NCBI GenBank assembly: GCA_949541125.1
Contig: CATISV010000027.1
Span: 1-43,346, forward strand
Direction of reading: 5' to 3'
DNA: 43,346 nt
From: Flavobacterium sp. SCGC AAA160-P02
GTDB taxonomy: Bacteria; Bacteroidota; Bacteroidia; Flavobacteriales; Flavobacteriaceae
Both the position numbers and the translations under genes were made by a program. Shown one piece after another: positions 27,871 to 35,645 of the stretch. Numbering within the stretch: the stretch's first letter is position 1; each line of letters opens with the position of its first letter. Under the pieces are notes generated by a model. The model saw only the letters and a program-made list of their open reading frames with translations, did not search any database and was not told where the DNA came from.

Positions 27871-30129
27871 TTATCCTTTGATTTTATTTTTTTTGAATTT
27901 ATCAAATTTAGAACTTACCCTTTTCGGCCAACTATTATTTGAAGTATCAATATCAGCTGTTTCTAAATCTGGATCTATAGTAATTTTTTTAATCTCTTGA
28001 CTTGTTTTGAATACTTTCGATACTTCTTCATCATTATATCTCCATATTTGGGCGGGAAAAGTATGACGCTCTTTACTACCATCCGCTAATTCTAATTCTA
28101 CAATTATTGGCATTACCAATCCTCCTGGTTTTTCGAACGTTACTTGATAGAAGAAGTTTGGAGAATCTTTAAGTAAAGATTTTTCTTCTTCACTTAATGT
28201 TGCTAAATGATTTTTAATAACATCAATATCTAATGCTTTTTTTGATTCTACTAAATCACCTTCTTTTTCTTCTTCAAAAAATACCAGTTTACCCTTATAA
28301 TCAGCAAGATTCATATTGTATTTTTTAGCCAAATCTTTTGCTGCTTGCGTCGGTTCATCCGTCAAGTAGAATTTTTTAACTTCTTTTAGTCCTATATCAT
28401 TATAGTCAGTAGTATAAAACCATCCTCTCCAAAACCAATCTAAGTCCATTGCGGAAGCATCTTCCATAGTTCTGAAAAAATCTGCTGGAGTAGGGTGTTT
28501 AAACATCCATCGTTGTGAATATGTTCTGAAAGCATAATCAAATAATTCTGGACCCATAATCGTTTGACGTAACATATACAATCCTGCTGCTGGTTTTGTG
28601 TATGCATTTGGCCCGAAATTTTTCACATAATCACCTTGAGACATAATTGGAGATAAATTACTTTGATCAATACTCATATACCGTACAATGTCTTTTGGTA
28701 AATTTCCAGTGAAGAAGTTTGGGTCATAATCTAATTCTGCTAAAATTTCCACAAATGAATTAATTCCTTCATCCATCCAAGTCCATTGACGTTCATCGGA
28801 ATTTACAATCATTGGAAAGAAATTATGTCCTACTTCGTGGGTTATTACACCAATCATTCCTCTTTTTGTTCTTTCGGAATAGGTTCCATCCGGATTGGGT
28901 CTTCCATAATTAAAGCAAATCATTGGATATTCCATTCCTTGACGATCTGCATGAACGGATATGGCTTTGCTGTAGGGATAATCAAAAGTCATTTTAGAAT
29001 ATTCTTCTAATGTATTTGCAACAACTCTGGTGGAATGCTCTTCCCACAATGGATTTCCTTCTTTAGGATATAATGAAACTGCCATTACTGTTTTTCCATT
29101 AATATCTACTGCCATAGCATCCCAAATATATTTTCTTGAGGAAGCCCAAGCAAAATCTCTTACGTTTTTGGCATTAAAATGCCAAGTTTTTGTTTTTGTT
29201 GTGCTACTTTTTTCAGCTTTTTCAGCTTCTTCTTGTGTCACAATAAAAACCGGATCTTTATAGGAAGAACGAGCTTTTTCAAAACGTTCACGTTGTTTTT
29301 TTGTTAAGACTTTTTTTTCATTTTGTAATTCACCTGTAGCATCAAGAATATGATCAGCAGGAACCGTTATTTTGACGTCGTAATCTCCAAACTCTAGTGC
29401 CCATTCACTTCTTCCCCAGAATTGCATATTTTGCCATCCTTCTACATTGTCATAAACAGCTAGTCTAGGGAAAAACTGAGCTATGGTGTAATTTTTATTT
29501 CCGTCTGGGAAAGATTCAAAACCTGATCTACCTCCATCTTTAACAGAATTATTTATAAGATAATTCCATTTAATACTAAACTTAAAAGTACCATTTGGGG
29601 CTATGGGCCTGGGTAAATTTATTCTCATCATCGTTCTATTGATTGTATAAGAAAGATTGGTACCATCTATATTTTTTACTTCTTCAATATTAAAACCAAA
29701 ATCTGCAGGTTTTTTTAAATTATTTTTTACAAAAGTTACAGGACCATTGAAAGTTGATCCTAGACTTTCTGGATTTGCCAAAGGAGTTTTTGAATCCGGA
29801 GATCTCATGTTTTGGTCTAATTGAACCCATAAATACTCTAAATAATCTTTAGAGTTGTTTTTGTAGGTAATCACTTCACTTCCATATATTTTATTATTTT
29901 TTTCATCTAAGGTGATATCCATCACATAATCTACCTTTTGTTGAGTGTATTCATAACCGGGAGCTCCAGAAGCTGTTCTTCTGTTATTTGGTGTTGGAAG
30001 TACATCTTTAAGTTGTCTGAATTTATTTTGATCTGTATGACCTTTTTGAGTATTTGTTTGTTTTTCTTGAGCGACTACAGATTGGGCTATAAATAAAAAA
30101 CTAAGTGCTACGATAAGTGATTTTTTCAT
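27871..30129 (-). CDS. M1 family metallopeptidase (secreted), paralogue B
   Basis: Same motifs HEVGHNFFPMIVNSDERQWTWMDEG and RQGMEYP; colinear with paralogue A along its length, with extra residues near the C-terminal region. Confidence 0.92.
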   Translation of the reverse strand: MKKSLIVALSFLFIAQSVVAQEKQTNTQKGHTDQNKFRQLKDVLPTPNNRRTASGAPGYEYTQQKVDYVMDITLDEKNNKIYGSEVITYKNNSKDYLEYLWVQLDQNMRSPDSKTPLANPESLGSTFNGPVTFVKNNLKKPADFGFNIEEVKNIDGTNLSYTINRTMMRINLPRPIAPNGTFKFSIKWNYLINNSVKDGGRSGFESFPDGNKNYTIAQFFPRLAVYDNVEGWQNMQFWGRSEWALEFGDYDVKITVPADHILDATGELQNEKKVLTKKQRERFEKARSSYKDPVFIVTQEEAEKAEKSSTTKTKTWHFNAKNVRDFAWASSRKYIWDAMAVDINGKTVMAVSLYPKEGNPLWEEHSTRVVANTLEEYSKMTFDYPYSKAISVHADRQGMEYPMICFNYGRPNPDGTYSERTKRGMIGVITHEVGHNFFPMIVNSDERQWTWMDEGINSFVEILAELDYDPNFFTGNLPKDIVRYMSIDQSNLSPIMSQGDYVKNFGPNAYTKPAAGLYMLRQTIMGPELFDYAFRTYSQRWMFKHPTPADFFRTMEDASAMDLDWFWRGWFYTTDYNDIGLKEVKKFYLTDEPTQAAKDLAKKYNMNLADYKGKLVFFEEEKEGDLVESKKALDIDVIKNHLATLSEEEKSLLKDSPNFFYQVTFEKPGGLVMPIIVELELADGSKERHTFPAQIWRYNDEEVSKVFKTSQEIKKITIDPDLETADIDTSNNSWPKRVSSKFDKFKKNKIKG

Positions 30130-30196
30130 ATGATATAAGTTATATATTAAAAAGTATATGAAAGTAATAATTAGTGATAATTTTATAAAGAAAACA

Positions 30197-30694
30197 TCAA
30201 AAATTTAACAAAGCTTTATTATTATAAAACGATAGGATTTTGCTTTGTCTTTTTTTTCCGTTTTTTAATTTGACAATATTTTGTTGTTCTTTAAAATATT
30301 TTATGAGTAATTTGTTTGACACATCTAAAGAAATTGGTTTATAAATACTATCTATTTCTAAATAAAAGTAAACTAAATCACCTTCATATTCTTTTCCTAA
30401 AAAATTAAATTCTCTGTTTACTTTATCTATACTGATTGTCAAATTTTTTTTCAAATATTTTTCAAAATATACATCAGAGTTAATTAATTCTTGCTTTGAA
30501 GTAAGTTTTAAATCAATATCATAATCTTTATTTAATGTAAATTCGAGATCATCCATATCTACATTGATGATAATTTCTAAACTATTTTTACGAGAATTAT
30601 ATTCAATTTGGGTAAGACTCACATAATATTTATGAGAAAAAAAAGAAAATAAGAGTATCAATAAGAGAAGACCTGTTTTTTTTAATAAATACAT
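30197..30694 (-). CDS. DUF6702 family protein
   Basis: HKYYVSLTQIEYN..KNSLEIIINVDMDDLE, FLGKEYEGDLVYFYLEI, EQQNIVKLKNGKKRQS, ALLNF. Confidence 0.75.
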   Translation of the reverse strand: MYLLKKTGLLLLILLFSFFSHKYYVSLTQIEYNSRKNSLEIIINVDMDDLEFTLNKDYDIDLKLTSKQELINSDVYFEKYLKKNLTISIDKVNREFNFLGKEYEGDLVYFYLEIDSIYKPISLDVSNKLLIKYFKEQQNIVKLKNGKKRQSKILSFYNNKALLNF

Positions 30695-30717
30695 GAAATA
30701 AAATACTGAAATTTATA

Positions 30718-31524
30718 TTAACCTTGTTCTTTAAGCAACTTCAAATAAGCAATGCTTTCTTTTTTAAGTAGGTTGATAAGTTCTATTTTTCTGTTTTGTT
30801 TGTATAAATCTTCAATCCCTAAAGGATTGCAATATTCTAAAAAATTATATAATTTTTCGAAAGGTATCTTTAAATCATTTTCAAAAAAAGGTTCTCCAAA
30901 CTCACTTACTATCAAGGTGGGAAATTTTTTCTTAAATTCAATGTCTCTTCGTAGTGCCCATAATTTTTCAGAGTATCTAATAGGCATGATAACACCGACT
31001 CCAGCACCTGCAAAATAAGAAGTTGGATCCACATTATTTATTGGAGGTCTTACTCTTTGATCTATATAATCTCCATTGTAAATTACATTCATATTTACCT
31101 TGGATAAATCCATGGTATTTTTTAAAGCTTCTCCTTTTCTATCCTCGGGTGTTTTTTTTAAATCTAAAGATAAATAACCATCTAAATCATTTCTTTTAAT
31201 GACTACTTCATCTAATTCATAAGTGTTGTCAATCATAAAAACATCTAATACTTCAGATCTATAAATGAAGTTATTGATAATTCTGTATACTGTTTTATGT
31301 TGAACAGATGTAAATTTGAGAGTATCTCCAATAGAAACGATTATTTTATAATCACCAAAATCGTTAGAGAAAGTTCCATTATTTGTTTTTAAATTAATAA
31401 TATTAGCATTTTTTACAACACCAATAGAATCTTTAAGCTTTCCATAAAGCCAAAAATTATCTTTTTGTGCTAATAAACTAGTGGTATTAATAATTAAAAA
31501 TAAAAGCAGTATTTTTTTTATCAC
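30718..31524 (-). CDS. Carboxypeptidase-like regulatory (CarboxypepD_reg-like) domain protein
   Basis: Signal peptide; LYGKLKDSIGVVKNANIINLKTNNGTFSNDFGDYKIIVSIGDTLKFTSVQH is typical of the domain. Confidence 0.8.
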   Translation of the reverse strand: MIKKILLLFLIINTTSLLAQKDNFWLYGKLKDSIGVVKNANIINLKTNNGTFSNDFGDYKIIVSIGDTLKFTSVQHKTVYRIINNFIYRSEVLDVFMIDNTYELDEVVIKRNDLDGYLSLDLKKTPEDRKGEALKNTMDLSKVNMNVIYNGDYIDQRVRPPINNVDPTSYFAGAGVGVIMPIRYSEKLWALRRDIEFKKKFPTLIVSEFGEPFFENDLKIPFEKLYNFLEYCNPLGIEDLYKQNRKIELINLLKKESIAYLKLLKEQG

Positions 31525-31627
31525 AGGGATTTAAATTGATAATATTTTTTATAAAAATACGATATTCATTTATTAAATAAACTATCATATATAAAATAAA
31601 ATTTAGTTAAATAACAGAATCATTGCG

Positions 31628-31635
31628 TATTTTTG
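31628..31635 (+). promoter_or_regulatory. Candidate -7 box (TATTTTTG) for pepE
   Basis: Exact TAnnTTTG match; ends 5 nt before ATG 31641. Confidence 0.45.
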
Positions 31636-31640
31636 ATTTT

Positions 31641-32336
31641 ATGAAGAAACTACTTATAGCCAGTACATCAACAGTTCATGGTAGCGATTATTTAGAGTAT
31701 TTATTACCAAGGTTGACTAGTTTTTTTAAAGAAATTACAACTGTATTATTTATTCCTTATGCTAGACCCAGCGGAATTTCCTATGATGACTATACCTTAA
31801 AAACAAAACAAGCATTTAAAAAGATATCAATTAATGTTAAGGGGATTCATGAGTTTAAAAACCCCATAGAATCAATAAATAATGCCGAAGCAATTTTTAC
31901 TGGAGGAGGGAATACATTTGAATTGGTAAATCAACTATATAAAAATGATTTACTCTCTGTAATGAAAAAAGTTTTGACTACCGGAACTCCATATTTAGGA
32001 ACTAGTGCCGGAAGTAATATTTGTGGAATTTCCATGATGAATACCAATGATATGCCTATTGTGTACCCTCCAAGTTTTGTTACTTTAGGAATGATTCCGT
32101 TTAATATTAATGCACATTACCTTGATCCCGATCTAAGCTCAAATCATATGGGGGAAACACGTGAAACTAGAATAAAAGAATTTCATATATATAATAAAAC
32201 TTCTGTTCTAGGATTAAGAGAAGGAAGTTGGTTAGAAGTTTTTGATACTTCAATTGTATTAAAAGGATCTCCAAGTGCTAGATGGTTTGAAAAAGATAAA
32301 CCACCAAGGGAATTACCGACAAATTCTGTTCTTTAG
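31641..32336 (+). CDS. pepE: Dipeptidase E (peptidase family S51)
   Basis: AIFTGGGNTFELVNQLYKN, PYLGTSAGSNI, NAHYLDPDLSSNHMGETRETRIKEF, GLREGSWLEV. Track start TTG 31623; ATG 31641 preferred. Confidence 0.93.
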   Translation: MKKLLIASTSTVHGSDYLEYLLPRLTSFFKEITTVLFIPYARPSGISYDDYTLKTKQAFKKISINVKGIHEFKNPIESINNAEAIFTGGGNTFELVNQLYKNDLLSVMKKVLTTGTPYLGTSAGSNICGISMMNTNDMPIVYPPSFVTLGMIPFNINAHYLDPDLSSNHMGETRETRIKEFHIYNKTSVLGLREGSWLEVFDTSIVLKGSPSARWFEKDKPPRELPTNSVL

Positions 32337-32377
32337 ATTAAATTGCTATTGCTTACTTTTTTGGAATGAATATTCTT

Positions 32378-33508
32378 TCAATATTCAACATAATCAACAA
32401 TTTCTAATCCATAACCAATCATACCTACTCGTTTGGTTTGTTTTGTATTCGTCAATAATTGAATTTTATTGATTTTTAAATCATGCAAGATTTGTGCTCC
32501 AATTCCAAAATCTTTTTTATCCATTGTTATTACAGGAGCTTTCATTATTCCCTTTGATTGATTTTCTTTCAAAAGATCTAATCGAGTTAATAAATTTTGA
32601 GCTTGGTTTTGCTGATTAATAAATAAAATAGCTCCTTTTCCATTGTCATTAATAGATTGAAACATTTTGTCTAACTTTTTGTCTGGATTATTTGTAAGAG
32701 TTCCTAAAATATCATTATTTACCAGGGTAGAATTTACTCTTGTTAAAACAGGTTCATTTGATTTCCAGACTCCTTTTGTAAGTGCAATATGAACCTGGTT
32801 ATTTGTGGTTTGCTGATAGGCTCTTAATCTAAAATCTCCAAACCTAGTAAGAATAGTATAGTCTTCTTTTTTCTCAATTAGAGAATCATATTCCATTCTG
32901 TAAGCAACTAAATCTTCAATTGATACAATTTTAATATTAAACTTTTTTGACACTTTCATTAATTCAGGTAAACGAGCCATGCTGCCGTCTTCGTTCATAA
33001 TCTCAACAATTAAACCTGCTGGACTTAAATTTGCTAAACGAGCAAAATCTATAGCGGCCTCCGTATGACCGGTTCTTCTAAGAACACCTCCTTCTTTTGC
33101 TTTTAAAGGAAAAATATGACCAGGTTTTGATAAATCATAAGGTTTTGTGTTTTTATCAATTAGTGCTTTTACTGTTCTAGCTCTGTCTGCTGCAGAAATT
33201 CCTGTAGTGACACCGCTCCCACGAAGATCCACAGAAACAGTAAAGGCAGTTTCCATACGGTCTGTATTATGATGAACCATCATCTCTAATTCTAAATCCT
33301 TACAGCGTTCTTCAGTTAGGGGAGCACAAATTAATCCTCTACCGTGAGTAGCCATAAAATTTATCATTTCTGGAGTAACCATTTCTGCAGCAGCTATGAA
33401 ATCACCTTCGTTTTCTCGGTTTTCATCATCAACTACAATGATTATTTTTCCATCTTTTATATCTTGAATTGCTTCTTGAATTGAATTTAATCGAATTGTA
33501 TTATTCAT
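32378..33508 (-). CDS. ribB: 3,4-dihydroxy-2-butanone-4-phosphate synthase with a degenerate GTP cyclohydrolase II-like C-terminal domain
   Basis: DHBP synthase motifs intact: DDENRENEGDFI, HGRGLICAPL, TAFTVSVD, GISAADRA, HIFPLKAKEGGVLRRTGHTEAA. C-terminal half colinear with RibA but without the Zn-Cys and RQEGRG motifs. Confidence 0.93.
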   Translation of the reverse strand: MNNTIRLNSIQEAIQDIKDGKIIIVVDDENRENEGDFIAAAEMVTPEMINFMATHGRGLICAPLTEERCKDLELEMMVHHNTDRMETAFTVSVDLRGSGVTTGISAADRARTVKALIDKNTKPYDLSKPGHIFPLKAKEGGVLRRTGHTEAAIDFARLANLSPAGLIVEIMNEDGSMARLPELMKVSKKFNIKIVSIEDLVAYRMEYDSLIEKKEDYTILTRFGDFRLRAYQQTTNNQVHIALTKGVWKSNEPVLTRVNSTLVNNDILGTLTNNPDKKLDKMFQSINDNGKGAILFINQQNQAQNLLTRLDLLKENQSKGIMKAPVITMDKKDFGIGAQILHDLKINKIQLLTNTKQTKRVGMIGYGLEIVDYVEY

Positions 33509-34940
33509 CAGAATATTTAGACTTTTTAATTTTTTCCATTAAAGGATGTAAAAATACATCAATATTAAATATACCCATTCCTTTCGAGGCTCTTCTTGTT
33601 AAAAAAACAGCGAAGGGAATCATAATAATTGCAGATATCCATGATCCTGCAATTGCAGAAAGAGAGCTCTCTTCTGCTAAATTTCTTCCAAATGTATTTA
33701 CAAAAAAATAGATTACATAGATAATGATAGCAAAAATCATTGGTAAACCAAATCCTCCTTTTCTTATAATCGATCCTAGTGGAGCACCTATAAAAAATAA
33801 AATTAAACAAGAAAGCGAAAAAGCGATTCTATTGTAAAACTCTATATCATAAAGGTTTAGCTTTTTCCTTTTCCATTTTAAATTTTTAGTATCAGTATTT
33901 ATGTTTTTTGTAGTTGTTTTTACCTTATTTATAGCCGAATTTAAAACACTAATTTTTCCGTTGATATCAAAATTTTCTAAAATAATTGGTGATATTTTTA
34001 AATTTTTTAAACTGTCTTTATTTGGGTACAGTTCTTTTGCATTTATTTTCACATAAATACTTTTAGCTTTCGATGTTATATATTCATCATAGGATATTTT
34101 CATAATAGGAACAGTATCTTTCAACTGTCCTAAACTAAGCATATTAAAATTTTTAGTATATTTTTCTTCTTCTAAATCATCATCGTTAAATTTTGAAATA
34201 TCAATGTTAAATGCATATTCTTTGAAAATAGCACTTGATGCAGGCATTTTAGTTCTATTATTTACCGTTATTTTTTTAGGAATATGTTCTTCATGATAAT
34301 AGCCATTATATAAGACAAGAGTCATATATTTACTTCCTTCTTTACTGATTATTTTTCCTCTTTCTGCTGTAATAATTTTTTTATTTCCTCTTTTAGAAGA
34401 TAAATCATAAATCAATACTTTTTTAAGTAAGTTTTGTTCATCACCATATTTTTCATCAAATTTAATTTGATAGTTTGGAATTTCTGTATTAAAACTTCCT
34501 GGAATTAATGCAAGAGCTGGTGTTTTCTTTTTAATATTGGTAATAAGATTTTTTTGTTTTAGTGTAGCATAAGGAAGGACATAGTTTAAACTTAAAAAAT
34601 TTAATATACTGATTAAAAATGTCAATATTATTAAAGGTCTCATTAATCTTAACAAAGAAATGCTCGCAGATTTAATCGCGGCAAATTCGTAGTTTTCTGA
34701 TAAATTTCCCAAGGCCATTATTGAGGACAATAAAATAGCAATTGGTAGTGCTTGTGAGGAAACTACTAATGCTGTATAATAAAGGAATTTTAGAATAAAA
34801 AAGAGCCCAATACCCTTTCCGGCAATATTGTCAAAAACCATCCATAGTGCCTGCATTACTAATACAAAAAGGATAATTAAAAAAGTTGCAAAAAATGGAA
34901 CTAAAAAAGATTTTAATATATATCGATCTAAAATTTTCAT
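33501..34940 (-). CDS. LptF/LptG family permease (YjgP/YjgQ)
   Basis: MKILDRYILKSFLVPFFATF, SQALPIAILLSSIMALGNLSENYE, C-terminal TM bundle. Confidence 0.92.
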   Translation of the reverse strand: MKILDRYILKSFLVPFFATFLIILFVLVMQALWMVFDNIAGKGIGLFFILKFLYYTALVVSSQALPIAILLSSIMALGNLSENYEFAAIKSASISLLRLMRPLIILTFLISILNFLSLNYVLPYATLKQKNLITNIKKKTPALALIPGSFNTEIPNYQIKFDEKYGDEQNLLKKVLIYDLSSKRGNKKIITAERGKIISKEGSKYMTLVLYNGYYHEEHIPKKITVNNRTKMPASSAIFKEYAFNIDISKFNDDDLEEEKYTKNFNMLSLGQLKDTVPIMKISYDEYITSKAKSIYVKINAKELYPNKDSLKNLKISPIILENFDINGKISVLNSAINKVKTTTKNINTDTKNLKWKRKKLNLYDIEFYNRIAFSLSCLILFFIGAPLGSIIRKGGFGLPMIFAIIIYVIYFFVNTFGRNLAEESSLSAIAGSWISAIIMIPFAVFLTRRASKGMGIFNIDVFLHPLMEKIKKSKYSDE

Positions 34941-35645
34941 CTAGTCAATTAAATAACCTTGTTTTTCATACGCTTCTTTATCAAATTTAAATAATTCATC
35001 AGAGATATTCTGATTACTTTTAAATTCATGGATAGTTAAGGTAGTTTTGGTCATATTCTCACCCAATTGGATTAGCTGATAAATATGTTTTGTTTTTAAA
35101 TTGATTCCGAGTTTTATATTTATAATTTCTGAGTCACTATCAATTGGAATTAATTCTACAAATTGAATTTTTTCTCTTTTTATTGTAACTAAATTACTCA
35201 TAGAATATTTATATCCCTTTTTATAAAATGTAAGTAACTTTGATGGGTATATAAACCCGTCATCTTCAGTTAAATATTCATCATTTATTGAAATTTCTTT
35301 TTCATCATGATTTATTACATAAAGTTTTTTTCCGTCAAAAACAAAGTTGTTTCCAAGATAATTTAAATTGTATTTCTCTTTTTGTAAAAAAATCTTTCCA
35401 TTAATGGGTAATTCATCATTTTCATTAATCCCAGCTTCTTTATTGACTAAAGAAATACTAAAATCAAGATAAATATTTTTATAGGCTCCCATTTTTGAGG
35501 AAACTTCATCTAATAATTCTTTTGCTGTTTTTTTATAATCATTGTGTTTCCTAATCTCATTTTCTGTTTGTTGGGAAAAAACCGTTGAACAGAAGAAAAT
35601 AATCAATAAAAATCCTATTTTTTTTATGTTACGCTTTTTTTTCAT
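34941..35645 (-). CDS. LolA-like outer-membrane lipoprotein carrier protein
   Basis: Signal peptide; AKELLDEVSSKMGAYKNIYLDFS, GKIFLQKEKYNLNYLGNNFVFDGKKLYVIN. Confidence 0.85.
   Translation of the reverse strand: MKKKRNIKKIGFLLIIFFCSTVFSQQTENEIRKHNDYKKTAKELLDEVSSKMGAYKNIYLDFSISLVNKEAGINENDELPINGKIFLQKEKYNLNYLGNNFVFDGKKLYVINHDEKEISINDEYLTEDDGFIYPSKLLTFYKKGYKYSMSNLVTIKREKIQFVELIPIDSDSEIINIKLGINLKTKHIYQLIQLGENMTKTTLTIHEFKSNQNISDELFKFDKEAYEKQGYLID

Noticed and set aside
26067-29263. Short ORFs inside the M1 peptidase genes (26067..26255, 27052..27237, 27490..27708, 28786..29010, 29030..29263)
   Set aside because: All overlap well-supported peptidase coding sequence in other frames.
33300-33510. 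FMN riboswitch upstream of ribB
   Set aside because: The ribB start overlaps the upstream permease gene, so there is no room for a leader aptamer; ribH also has only a 6-bp gap upstream.
33469-33810. ORFs 33469..33711 (+) and 33565..33810 (-)
   Set aside because: Overlap the LptF/G permease gene in non-coding frames; Cys/Phe-rich translations typical of shadow frames.
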